From: Typhlomys cinereus
Lineage: Eukaryota; Chordata; Mammalia; Rodentia; Platacanthomyidae
DNA length: 64,000 nucleotides
Reading direction: 5' to 3'
NCBI GenBank assembly: GCA_023101885.1
Contig: JALPQD010000831.1
Coordinates: forward strand, 438,145 to 502,144
Position 1 is the stretch's first letter. Each line of letters opens with the position of its first letter. Below the pieces are notes generated by a model. It had not been told where the DNA came from and searched no databases. It saw nothing but the letters and a program-made list of their open reading frames with translations. Below, piece after piece: positions 40,500 through 51,189 of the stretch. The translations under genes were made by a program, and so were the position numbers.

Positions 40500-40768
40500 A
40501 TTTATTCAATTGTGCACGTGTATGTGTGTGTGTGTGTGTATGTGTGTATGTGGTGTAGAACCACGGACGAATTTGGGAACCACCATGGACGCCTCCACCT
40601 CCTCCTTGTTTACTCTGCCCCGGGATTCACAGGCTCACCCCACCAGGACCAGAAACGCAGGCCGCCCCCGCTTCTGCCTGGCGTCTATACGTGGGGTCTA
40701 GAATCCGAACTCAGGACCTTCCGCCTGCAAGGTGGAGGCTTAACCCCTGAGCCACCGCTCCAGCCCCT
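40500..40768 (-). repeat. Young T1 SINE with (TG)n lead
   Basis: After TG-rich sequence at 40518-40556 comes ACCACGGACGAATTTGGGAA, ending GGCTTAACCCCTGAGCCACC and GCTCCAGCCCC. Confidence 0.85.
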
Positions 40769-40985
40769 GTTTTGATTTTTAAAGCAGCATTTCACTCTGT
40801 GGCCAGGCCAGCCTTCCTCCTCCTCCTCCTCCTCAGGCCCCCATGCCGGGAGCGTCGGCTCCAGCCACCACGCCCGGCCACACGGGGGATTTTAATACTA
40901 GTGGTTTGCCCTCCTGACAAGTGGACCATGGCTGCTGTAGGGTGCTCCCTGTCTTAGCGTTCACTCCAGAACACCTCAGAGCTAC

Positions 40986-41142
40986 GCGTCTGCCTGGCAG
41001 CGGGCAGGGAGCAGGGCAGCAGGTTTCTCGGCCCTTCAGCGTCTGCCTGGCAGCGGGCAGGGAGCAGGGCAGCAGGTTCTCGGCCCTTCAGCGTCTGCCT
41101 GGCAGCGGGCAGGGAGCAGGGCAGCAGGTTCTCAGCCCTTCA
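40986..41142. repeat. Minisatellite, 3 x 52-53 bases
   Basis: Units start at 40986, 41039 and 41091, each GCGTCTGCCTGGCAGCGGGC and onward to CCCTTCA, with only one or two base differences. GC-rich. Confidence 0.95.
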
Positions 41143-41499
41143 GCTTGCAGTGCTGCATCAGGGTGCTGAATGCCGGGGAGGGGCGCGCTCACGTCTGCCC
41201 AGGGGCTTCAGAGCATGCGCAGAGAAGGGAAAATTGAGCTGATGCATACTTCCTGCTCTGCACCCACATCGTTATATTGCCAGACCTCGGTGTTGGGGAG
41301 AGACCCGTGCCCGCCGCTGCTGCAGCCCTGGTCCCAGAGTGCAGAGTCAGCAGCCAGATTTGCTCCTGGAGAGGGGAGGGAGAGGAGGAGGGAGGAGCTT
41401 GCCCAGGTGGATGTGGCTGGTGTCCACTCCCAGGGCACAGGACCGTGCTCCTGGGTGTAGGCGGGACAGGGCTCAGCTGTTTCTAGCAGCTCTGTGTAA

Positions 41500-41660
41500 A
41501 ATGGGGATGTAATTCGCACATCATATACACCTTTTTTTTTGAGGCGCGCAGTTCAGTGGTTTGTAGTGTTCTCAAGGGTGAGCATCTGCACTGTGAACCG
41601 AGTGTCTCTCACCTTGAAAAGAAACTGGTGCCTGAAACAATTACTTCCCATTTTTCCTCC
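41500..41660 (-). repeat. Old LINE-1 3' fragment
   Basis: GCGCGCAGTTCAGTGGTTTG and GCATCTGCACTGTGAACCGA follow the antisense order of old L1 3' ends also seen at 50540-51040. Confidence 0.45.
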
Positions 41661-41940
41661 CTCTAGTACGCTTTCTTTGCCACTGCCCTTTCTCTCTCTT
41701 TTCGTCCTTCCTTCCTTCCTTCCTTCCTTCGTTCCTCTTCCTTCCTTCTTCCTTCTTCCTTCCTTCCTTCTTTTTTTTTTCTTCTGCCTCCTTCTCCTTG
41801 TTTTTTTTTCTTTCTCTCTTTTTTTCTTCTTTTTTCTCTTCTTCTCTTCTTCTTCTTCTCTTCTCTTCTTTCTTCTTCTCTTCTCTTCTTCTCTCTTCTC
41901 TTCTCTCTCTTCTCTTCTCTTCTCTTCTCCTTCCTTTGTC
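41660..41940. repeat. Long polypyrimidine tract (CCTT, CTTCT)
   Basis: About 280 bases of the + strand are nearly pure C and T. ORFs on both strands across it are low-complexity artefacts. Confidence 0.95.
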
Positions 41941-42154
41941 ACTCTCTCTGTTGTGAGCTGCCCTTGGTCCAGGCTACAGAGGGTGACTGAGTCCTGGGTC
42001 CTCGGGGCTTCAGGTGGGTACAGGCAGGAACACACAGGCATTTGGAGTTATGTGAGTTTTTCTTCTACCTTTCTTTCCTTAGTTTCTTTCCCCTGCTGTT
42101 AAGTGCAGCTGATAATGACCTATTTCGGATCTCACTGGTTGTTAGATAAGAGGA

Positions 42155-42320
42155 GACACTGGAAGTGATAATAACTAACTTGTTAAGATCTTCACCTGCA
42201 TTTACTCTTGTTCAGAGCTCATAATCGTCAGAGTAGGAATCATTATCATCCCCATTTAAAGCACAAGAAAACTCAAGCTTCCAAGTGTAGTAACTTGTTA
42301 AGTTTATGCAGTTTTGAATC
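42155..42320. repeat. MIR-like ancient SINE
   Basis: TTCACCTGCATTTACTCTTG, GGAATCATTATCATCCCCAT and GTAGTAACTTGTTAAG resemble the MIR core. Confidence 0.5.
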
Positions 42321-42663
42321 AGTTCGTATTTGCAAGGTGTGGCAAACCTGACATTGTCTTGGGTATAGATAAAGACAATGAGCATCCATGATGGTGGAGA
42401 CCGCGAGATCCAAGGAGGCACTTGGGAGCAGCTCACGGCCCCTCTAAGACCCAGGGAGGGTCCTTAGAGTAGCGCATCTGGGGCTGATGGCAAGATGGGG
42501 CACGGGTGCCATCTCTGGTCTTGCAGGTCAGACTTTTCCGAGGCACCCCCTTACTTCTTCTCAGGAGCCTGAGCAGTCTCTCATCTCATGCCAGCCAGAA
42601 CTGTGGTCATGAACTGCCATGGTTTGGACCTACAATATCTTCTGTAGGCTTATGTTTGGAATG

Positions 42664-42868
42664 TGTGTCCTCCCTCTTCTCCTTCTCTCCCTTTCTCCCT
42701 CTCTCCCTCGTTCCTTACCTCCCTCCCTCTTCTTCCTCCCTCTTTTCCTCCCTCCTTCCTTTTCTCCCTCCTTCTCCTTTCCTCCCTCCCTCCCTTTCTC
42801 CTTCCCTCCCTTTCTCCTTCCCTCCCTCCTTCCTCCTTCCTTCACTCTTCCTCTCTCCCCTTCTTTCA
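42664..42868. repeat. Second long polypyrimidine tract (CCCT/CCTT)
   Basis: About 200 bases, nearly pure C and T on the + strand, lying 730 bases after the first tract. From 42870 to 43730 nothing else is recognised. Confidence 0.95.
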
Positions 42869-43734
42869 AACTGTGTCATACCTGTGTCATACCTGTCTTT
42901 AACCATACTTTTAGTAAATTAAATAAGATTGGCCCTTGGCGCAAAACTTAGAAAACTTCCTACTGTAGGTGATGTGGCTTAAGTTCATGATTGGGACCAC
43001 ACCTGTGTGTGATGTCACGCTGTCTCTGGAGGCTGCAGCTGTCCTCGGGTGATATCCCTCAGGGTACTGGCTCATCTTTCCAGTCTCTCTGCACGCTCTT
43101 CCATGAATGGATGTGAGACCTGTCTGTCGTGTGCTCTCCATCCTCACAGGCACAACACACAGTGGGAGGCTTGTGCTCAGTTCCCCTAGCCTTGGGGCTC
43201 ATGGTGGTCTAAGAAGCACCCCTTCCTGCCTGACGGTGCATCTCTTGCTTTGTAGAGGGTTCAGCTGAAGGGAGGGGCCCAGCTGTCCCGTCTCCTGTCG
43301 TCACCTCATGTCCCTCTCTCCCAGGAGGATGGTGAAGGGGGGGCTGGCGTAGTGTGAGACCAAGTAGCTGGGAACGGTGGAGATGTGTCCTTACCTCAGA
43401 GGAATCACGGCTGCTGTGTGGTGGGGTGAACCGTCCCCCTCACCGTCTACATGGGGAGCCCAACCCCAGGCCTTTCAAAGGCCTAGGAGGAATCTTTTCA
43501 AAACTTGGAGTGGGAAAGAGCACTATTATTTTCAAATTGTGTGTGTGCGATGTACACCTCCCTCTCTCTCTCTCTCCCTCTCTGTCTGTACATACGTGTA
43601 TTACTTGTGTGTATGTATATGTAGGGAGGCCAGAGGTCACCCGAGTGTTGGCTTCTCATGTGCCGTGCACCGTGTTTTCGAGTGACGGGTCTCACTAGCC
43701 TGAAGCTTGCTGATTCTTTTCTTTTACTTTACAT

Positions 43735-44125
43735 TTTTCCTTTCTCACATGTATGTGTATGTGGGGTGCAGCCTGTATGGACTCATGTGTGCATGTAGGC
43801 GGATGCACATATGCACGCAGATGCACATGCACATGAGTGCACTTGCATGTGGAGCCCGAGAGGGCGATATTGGGAATCATCCTAGATACTTGCACCATAT
43901 TCTTTTGAGGCTGGGTCTTCGATGAAACCTGGAGTGTACCCTCAAGGCTAGTCTGGCTAGCAGCTGGCTTTGGGGATTCCTAGCTGTGTTTGTGGCCTGG
44001 GATTACAGGTGGGCCACCATGCCTGCTCAGCATTTTTTTTTTTTAGTGAGAAGTGAGGATCTGAACTCCTCTCCTTTTGCTTCTACGGCAAGCTCTTTAA
44101 CCACTGCGCCATCTCCCCAGCCCTC
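43735..44125 (-). repeat. B4-like composite SINE with TG/CA-rich lead
   Basis: Reverse B1 and tRNA parts ending CTTTAACCACTGCGCCATCT and CCCCAGCCC. Confidence 0.65.
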
Positions 44126-44139
44126 AGATAATCAATTCT

Positions 44140-44320
44140 GCTGGGCTGGTGGGCTAGTGAGCCCCAGGGAGCTGCCTGTTGCCATCGCCCAGAGCTGAGA
44201 TTGCAAGTGAGCACCACCTCACCCAGCCTTTTATAACATAGGGTCCTGAGGATTGAACCCAGGTCCTGATGTTCGCATGGCAAGCACCTTGCTGCACGGG
44301 CCCTCTCTCTAGTCCCAACC
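44140..44320 (-). repeat. B4-like SINE fragment
   Basis: GCTGAGATTGCAAGTGAGCA and GAGGATTGAACCCAGGTCCT match the reverse B4 order. Confidence 0.5.
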
Positions 44321-44573
44321 TGCTCAGATTTAAAATGGGAAACTGGGCTTCCTTGTAGGCGCCAAGAAGACGACAGTCACGGCCTTGTGGGCTTCTCATG
44401 TTCTTGGTTTTTCTCACAGTGTTCCTGGGTGAGCAGAGAGGCTGGGTGGGAAGTCAGGCCCAGACAGCTTCCTTCATCCTTGACAATACTGACCCTTATA
44501 TTTAGCATCAGTAAAATAAGAGTTTTCCTGAAGGTCCCATCAGCCAAGTTTCTATGTGTGAAATTTTTTTCAT

Positions 44574-44610
44574 TTTCATTCATTCATTCATTCATTCATT
44601 CATCATTCAT
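44574..44610. repeat. (CATT)n microsatellite
   Basis: About seven CATT units with one interruption. Confidence 0.9.
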
Positions 44611-44644
44611 GTGCTTCTGAATCAAAGAGCACTTTGTGTTTCTG

Positions 44645-44855
44645 TGGAGGCTCAAGGGTGATTTCGGAATCATCCTGGATTGCTCTCCCTCCTTACTGCT
44701 TTGTTCTGGGTTTTCCCAAGCTCCACCTTCCAGGGCCAGAAGTACAGGCCACTGCCATTTCCACCTGGTGTTTTTACGTAGGATCTAGGATCTGAACTCA
44801 GGTCCCTCTGCTTGTGAGAAAGAAGCTTAACCCCTAAGTCATCTCTCCATTCCAA
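44645..44855 (-). repeat. tRNA-derived SINE, family T1
   Basis: The reversed T1 body ends AAGCTTAACCCCTAAGTCAT followed by CTCTCCA. Confidence 0.7.
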
Positions 44856-45094
44856 GTGGGAAATTTTAGCTTTCACAAATAAACCCAGAGAAGTGAAACT
44901 TGAAGGAAAATCTTGCTGACCGTGTATTAAGTAGAGGCTCTTCTTGCGGCATGACGTGAACACGTGTTCCTTTATTCAGCAGCTGCTAGATCAGTTTGAT
45001 AACGATGATGAGGTAAATAAAAAACAGCATCGGTGTTTGTCATGCGGAAGGATATACAGGTGTTCTTGCCCTCGCCCCTCATAGCACTCCTATA

Positions 45095-45225
45095 AAACAG
45101 CACCATGATTACCCAGCCTCATTCTAGATGAGAAAAATGAAACTCAGCAGCCAACAGGAGGGCAGGTCTGGCAAGTGGCCATCTTTGAAAGTGAGCTCTC
45201 ACTTTCTAGCTCTGCACTGGTATCT
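45095..45225. repeat. MIR-like ancient SINE
   Basis: ATTCTAGATGAGAAAAATGAA and CTCAGCAGCCAACAGGAGG resemble the MIR core. Confidence 0.4.
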
Positions 45226-45484
45226 CCGTGATACCTAATACCATCCCCTCACACACATACATGCTGGATCTTTGGATTCTGGATTGGTGCTAACACACAG
45301 ATTGAAGACCCTTGCTCGGCTTGATAGCTTAAGAAGGATGGACCACCTGGTCTCCTGAGACCAGAGCACAGCCAGCCAGTCAGGACTGGAAGTGCCCCGT
45401 GACTGTCCCCTGACCCTCCCCCAACTCTCCCGACCACCACCTTTTTTGCTCATATGTCAAATGGGAATTTTCACCCACCTCTGC

Positions 45485-46130
45485 TATGGTTTGGACGTGT
45501 CCCTCCGAATTTCATGTTTGATTTCCCCAGACAGTTCTGGAGTTGTGCATTTCCAGTAGTTTCATATGAATCCTTTGAAGCCAAATAACCTTGCAGAGCT
45601 AAACCACACATGAGAGTATCTGGGCCCCTGAGGGAACATAGTGGGTTCGTACCCAGAGTTTCTCTTGCGCTCCCTCCTTTTTGTTCATGGCAGCGCAGCG
45701 GCAGAGCCCTAAGAATGTGATCTCCCTCACTGAGGGGGAAGGTAGGCCTGAGAGGGAGGCAGCTGCCCAAGGCGCACAGGATCCCCGCTTTTACCTCCTC
45801 CACTTGCCAGGCCAGGATCCGCCATCTTCCAACAGACGCTTGGGTTTCCTTGGGCTTCTCTAAGATCATCAGCCCAGGACCCCACACAAGCTTCACTCCT
45901 GCCCCCCAGCTGCAGGTCTCTGGAGACATACCAGGAGACTAACTGCCTGGCCTGCCACCTTCCTGCCCAATGTTGGCATGAGGGTGAAGGACTCTGTGCT
46001 CGCATACGGGGCTGTGACGGAAGCATGAACACGCCCCAGCCCTTCAAGAGGACTTGCAGTACGGAGGGTCACAGGGCGGCCTACGACATCAGTTTCAATT
46101 TGCCATCTCTCTCTGGAATAAGAACTAGAG
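45485..46130 (+). repeat. Possible MaLR-type LTR
   Basis: It starts TGCTATGGTTTGGACGTGTC, the usual start of MST/MLT-like LTRs, with scattered similarity after that. Confidence 0.4.
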
Positions 46131-46234
46131 GACATGCCCCAGGCTCTTTCTGAGACTTCTTGCCCCTCCCATATGGCCTTGAGATACCAGCTCAGCTAAT
46201 ACATGAATATGCAACGCGAGTGTATCCTGGTCTT

Positions 46235-46367
46235 TAAAGTGACCCAACCTCTCTAAAGTGACCCAGCCTCTCTAAAGTGACCCAGCCTCTCTAAAGTGAC
46301 CCAGTCTCCCTGAAGTGACCCTGCCTCCCTGAAGTGACCCTGCCTCCCTAAAGTGACCCTACCTCTC
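46235..46367. repeat. Tandem array, 7 x 19 bases
   Basis: Seven units of the type TAAAGTGACCCAGCCTCTC, starting every 19 bases from 46235, with a few substitutions. Each unit carries GTGACC. Confidence 0.95.
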
Positions 46368-46369
46368 TG

Positions 46370-47080
46370 CATGAGCAGGTGCCTGTGTCATCATCATGGG
46401 GACCTCTAGTAGGTCGTCAGGGCTAAGCCCCTATGTGCCCCAAGATCTTAGCACACAGAGGGACTGCACGGTCAAGAGGCCAAGGACTGAAGACGGAATG
46501 CCCCATGTCTGAGGCCTGCCCGGAGCCTATTCCAGAGGAAGAGCTGCCCAGCTGGTGGCTGGACACCTACTTTGCCCTCTTCCGGACAAGGTTCAGCAGT
46601 TCAGACCCTTGGAGGTCTGGCTGTGTGATTCCTTCAGGCTCCGGAGCCTCAGACCTGAAGAGCCAGTGTGTGTGTGTCGGGGCGGGGTGGGGCTTCCTAT
46701 TCTTTTCTACCCTGAGACCCAAGTCGGGAACCTTCCCAAGCCTTCAGAGTGTTTGTGGGTAGGTTTAAGTGAACTCAAGTTCTTATGGTGTTTCCATTCA
46801 TTCGACCACTGTGGATGGAGCGGCTGTCGTGGCTGGGCTGGGCACGCCGATAGATGTGTAGGAAAAGTGTTCCTGTCCTTCTTAGGTTTTCCCGTAACTG
46901 GTACATGAAAAGAAAACAGGAGTTTGGGGGAGGGGAGAATGACAGAATCAAAAACACAGAGGCAGAGCAGAGGTGCACCCTGCCTTCCCACCCCAGTTAG
47001 CCGCAAGTTTTATTCATTGTCTGCTTGTGTCGCCTTTCATCTTTGTCACATTTCCTCTCCGCTCTCTTTTATTTCTCTTG
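46370..47080. other. Intergenic stretch, nothing recognised
   Basis: GC-rich unique-looking sequence. No exon with both splice signals and conserved coding sequence was found. Confidence 0.35.
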
Positions 47081-47084
47081 AATT

Positions 47085-47285
47085 CACCGTGGCACCAAGG
47101 GTGACCTCGAACCTCTTACCCTCCTGCCTCTCCCTCCCAACTGTTGCTGTCGTGGCCGCTGGGGTACAGACGCTGGGGTACAGACGTGTGCCACCATGCC
47201 GGGCTCATTCAGTGCTGGGCATGTGAGCCCCGGCTTCCTGCTTGCTAGGCGAGCACTGTGCCCACTGAGCTAGCTGCACCCCAGC
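47085..47285 (-). repeat. B4-like composite SINE
   Basis: The reverse B1 part (AAGGGTGACCTCGAACCTCT, GTGCCACCATGCCGGGCTC) is followed by GCCCACTGAGCTAGCTGCAC. Confidence 0.65.
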
Positions 47286-47859
47286 ATCCTCCAGCAGTCT
47301 TGTTTTATCTGTGACTCTTTCCAAATGCCTCCCTGCAAGGAGGCTTCTAAGGACTGTGTAACCGTGCTGTGAATAACAAATCCCTAATGATGTCAGTGTC
47401 TGCTCAGTGTTTACATTTTCCATTATCTGGAAATGTAAGAAGTTTGATTTTTTTTTTTTTTTAATTTAGGATTCAGTGAAGGCCCTCACATGCCTGGAGT
47501 GATGTGCTTTAAGTCTCTTTGGACCTGCTGCAGTTGGTCTCTGGGGTAGAGTCAGGTGATGTGGACACTCACTACAGACATAAATCCTCAGTGCCACGAT
47601 TGGAGGATTGAGGAAGGGGGCTAGAGGTGTGTGCGTTAACAAGCCCAAAAGGAGGTTCTGATGTACGTGGAAGCCTGATAACCCCTGATGTCTATGTGTC
47701 CCCTCCTCGCTGTTTATTGCAGAGAAATCACCTGGTTTAAAGCTGCCGCATCTGGGGCATTCCAGCTGATACCAGGCGTAGACGATCAGTCCAGTTGCTC
47801 GGACCCCAGTTTCTGTGAATGCTTCTCTCCCTCAGAAAGGAATGGCTTTGTGTAACAGT

Positions 47860-48206
47860 TACTCTTAACTATGCTGTGAGAGAGCACCCAAAGTCAAGCA
47901 ACTTAAGGGAGAAAGGGAGGTTTATTCAGCTCACGGTTCCAGAGGAAAGGTACAGTCTCTCAAGCAGAGGCGGCATGACTGGCTGGTCAAAGCTGGAGGA
48001 GACTAAGTCACTGCAGACATCTTGGAAGCTGAGAGCTGCAGACTGCTTGCTGCAAAAGCAGAATTCTCCTGGAGGGAGGGTGGGACTCATCCACCTCAAG
48101 GCCCACCCCTTGTAACTGACTTCCTCCAGCAAGGCTCCACCTCTCAAGGTGTCATGACCTTGCCAAACACATGAGACTGTGGGGGACGCATTTCAAACTA
48201 TGACAC
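47860..48206 (-). repeat. Dispersed LTR-like repeat, copy 2 (fuller)
   Basis: It matches 1-291 block for block and extends about 20 bases beyond its upstream end (TTACTCTTAACTATGCTGTG). Confidence 0.75.
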
Positions 48207-48589
48207 TTTGGATGGTGGAATCCAAAGGATAAGATTGGGTAACTTGCTGCACCAACAGAGTAGATCCCATTGGAAGGAAGCCCAAGGGATAGAAATATCT
48301 GGGGACCATGTGTGGGGTGATCTGGTAAGTCCCTCCACATGCTGGGTATGGCTGGGCCTGGGCTAAAGAGTCTAATTCGAGGAAACTGTTGTTCTAGAAA
48401 GCATCCTTTGCCTCTCTCAGAAGGAAGCTCGGGAACTGACACCCCTGGAATCTCACTGTCTTGGGGGAGCCCAGTGGCCCCTGGTCTCGACTCATCTCCT
48501 AGCCCATCCAGGAGGCAGGAGCAGTCGCTGCAAGATGCTGCTTGGTGTCACAGGCCTGATGCAGCTGCTGCCCCCTCCCCACATGTGGC

Positions 48590-48925
48590 GACTTCTGGGT
48601 GCTGTTGTCTGCCCCAGCGAATACTCATTTCCATAATTATCAGTTGGCATTTGAAGAGAGGCGATTTGACACTCAGTAGGGAGAGGGTCTCCCTGTTCAT
48701 GCCAATAAAATTTCCATTTACTCTGGACATCAACCATGGTGATTAAAAAAAGCCCATAAATTATTTAGGGAAATGGAAGTTCAGCTTACGGTAAGAATGC
48801 ATTAGTTCAGCTAGCCACGCTGCCTGTTCCAGGATAATAAAAGACTTTTTATTCTCCTCCTTAAAAGACATTTGCCAGTAACCTACACATGACCTTGAGC
48901 CAATCAATTTTCAAGGAAGACACTG
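48590..48925. promoter_or_regulatory. Candidate conserved noncoding element
   Basis: Non-repetitive, AT-rich sequence with several homeodomain-type cores (CATAATTATCAG, CCATAAATTATTTAG) inside GC-rich surroundings. This base pattern is common in conserved intronic enhancers. Inferred from appearance only. Confidence 0.25.
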
Positions 48926-49379
48926 TGGGGGGGGTAATAAGGGAGGAAGAGCGGGGTCTTCTCAAATGGTGCGATTTAGTCAGTTGTCAGCAAATGCAGG
49001 TCATCTCAGAACCCCAAAGTTAAGAAATGAAAGAAAAGTATAAATTACATTTAAAAAAAATTAAGGACCAAACCTAAAAACAAAAACAACCCTTTTGAAA
49101 TGGCTACTTATTTAATTGATGCATAAATGCAAAAAGCCAGCAGGAAGAATACTTATCAAAGCAGATCCACCGTGGAGATAGCCACCTGTCACAGGAGTGG
49201 CCAGTTCCACGGGAGGTCAGCCCGGTGTCTGTCTTCATCTTTTAAAACGTCGTGTTTAGGGAGCAAAATGGATTTTATGCATCGCAGAAAGCCCTTGCTT
49301 CTGCTTGCCGCCCTTTTGCTGACTAATGTCTCCCGCAGAGAAAGGACAGCAGGGCGGGTTCATGAATTACGGTTCCCTT

Positions 49380-49600
49380 TGAGGTTCTCTTAGCAAGATT
49401 GCTTTTTATTTTAAGAACGTCTGCTCTGATCAGAGCCATTAGAGCAGGAAGCAAATAAAAACACATATAGATTTTACGTGCCTTGCATTTTATAGCTGGA
49501 ACCAGATGAAGACCGCATTTTAATTCTTACATCATTAGGGCCAGCCATGAATGATATCATGCTAACTAGTTCCTTCTCAACTATCTGGCTGGGTTTCCAA
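49380..49600. promoter_or_regulatory. Candidate conserved noncoding element
   Basis: Unique-looking stretch with TGCTTTTTATTTTAAGAAC, CATCATTAGGGCCAGCCATG and AATGATATCATGC. No repeat or ORF explains it. Confidence 0.2.
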
Positions 49601-49674
49601 GTAGTCCCACAACCGAAGACTTTAGAGTCAAAGACGCTTTTATCTTTGTCTTGTATGTTGTTGTGAAATCACAG

Positions 49675-49850
49675 CTAGTGGGTAAGGTGTTTGCTCACAA
49701 ACCTGGTGACCTGAATTTGATCCCTGGAAGCCCACATGGTAGAAAAAGAGGACTGACTTCTGAAAGATGTCCTCTGACTCCATCCATAAGCCATGGCATA
49801 TGTGTGTGTCTCCTCCTTCCCAAGTAAAGAAATACAACATTTTTAAAAAG
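49675..49850 (+). repeat. tRNA-derived SINE, family T2
   Basis: GTGGGTAAGGTGTTTGCTCA, AACCTGGTGACCTGAATTTG and GGAAGCCCACATGGTAGAAA match T2; the 5' end is missing. Confidence 0.7.
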
Positions 49851-50439
49851 GCATTTTTTGAAAGCATTGTCCCTTAGGATCTTGAGGCACCTATGCATTT
49901 GATGCGTGGTCAACTCGTGCCATTTTGCATATCAGTGGGACGACCCAGGACATGCTTGAGAAAGGTTGAGTGATGACATAATTAGAAGCAAGCAAGCAGC
50001 AGCAGTGTAGACCGATTGCCTGTGTATGATCGCTCATTCGCTAATTGCCAGCACCAGATTTTCTGCGCAATTAGATGTTTGGTTTCTTCAAAGACCATCT
50101 GTGCAACTCTGGACACATGCGCAGGCCTTCGAGGGAGCAAGTGGACAGAGATGCTCTGGGATGAACGGGAGCTCTCCAAAGACTACTTGGGAAGGGGGGA
50201 GGAGGGAGCTGTCCCCAGCAAGTGGAAGGATCATCTGGCTGGACCCCCGCATAGGCACCGGCTTGCTTGGGATGGGGCGTGGTCGGGAGTTAGCAGAGCG
50301 GCGTGTATTCATTCACAGGCCGCCTGGGAGCCAAACCTCCTCCATTCTCTTCAAGAGCTCTGGCTAATGGGCCAGCACACAAACTGATTTGAAACTGACC
50401 TGCAGGGGGGCGTGGAAGAGTAACATCCTCACAGACACG

Positions 50440-50530
50440 TATTCTACATGGGTTCATATGCTGCAAATCATGGATAATGCACCAGTTGCTAATAGGAATA
50501 GGAAATATTGTCCCCTTCCAGCTAAGCAAG
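50440..50530. promoter_or_regulatory. Candidate conserved noncoding element
   Basis: GGTTCATATGCTGCAAATCAT and GCTAATAGGAATAGGAAAT form an AT-rich, non-repeat block between SINE and L1 sequence. A similar block is at 49985-50110. Weak evidence. Confidence 0.15.
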
Positions 50531-50539
50531 ATGAGTTTT

Positions 50540-51040
50540 TAATAAATATTTTTTAAACTTACCCTTTAAGCCATTTTTAGATTTAGATTTAGTTGAGCGG
50601 CATGTTATGAAACCATCGCCACTATTTATGTCCAGACTTTTCACCGTTCCAACTAGAAATTCTGGGCTCCTTATGCAATATCTTCCAGTCACCTCTAACC
50701 TACTTTCTAGCTCTACAGCTTTGCCCCTTCTGTGTAGATCAAACAAGTGAAATGACATAGTTTCCCCCTTTTCAACTTTTTCCCACAGAGCACGTTTTCT
50801 GGTCAGTTCATGTTGTAGCGCGTGTAAGAATCCCAATCCTTTCTCACTGCGATGGACTATTCCAGTACATTTGGCTTAGCTCCTCCCTCTGTGGGCAGAC
50901 GCATGGGCTGTTTCTGCTCTTTGGCTATTATGAATGTGCTATCACGAATGAATGTATTTCTTCGAATCTTCGTTTTCAGTTCTTTCAGGTGGATACCTAA
51001 AGGAGAAGTTGCTGGGTCACACTATCATTTTTTGACATTT
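50540..51040 (-). repeat. Old LINE-1 3' region
   Basis: The order CCATCGCCACTATTTATGTC, TGTTGTAGCGCGTGTAAGAA, TTTGGCTATTATGAATGTGC and GGTGGATACCTAAAGGAGAA is that of an antisense old L1 3' end. A reversed T2 SINE follows at 51040-51188. Confidence 0.6.
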
Positions 51041-51189
51041 CTTTATCGTGTGTGTGCATCTGTGAGGCATAGTACACCTTGGCAGAAGATGGTTTTCTCC
51101 TTTCACTGGGTGGGTTGCGGGGCTCCAACTCAGATCATAGACTTGGCCGCAAGGATCTTTACCCCCTGAGCCATCTCGCCAGCCCTCAT

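Noticed and set aside
41539..42102. 187-codon ORF rich in Ser, Phe and Leu, and its Lys/Glu/Arg-rich reverse
   Set aside because: Pure low-complexity translation of a polypyrimidine tract.
42506..42951. Overlapping Pro/Ser/Leu-rich ORFs on both strands
   Set aside because: Another polypyrimidine tract; no splice or family support.
45471..45929. 152-codon reverse ORF
   Set aside because: No recognisable domain; overlaps a probable LTR and lacks any supporting signal.
46235..46367. CRISPR-like regular array
   Set aside because: Units are head to tail with no unique spacers, and the genome is mammalian; it is a minisatellite.
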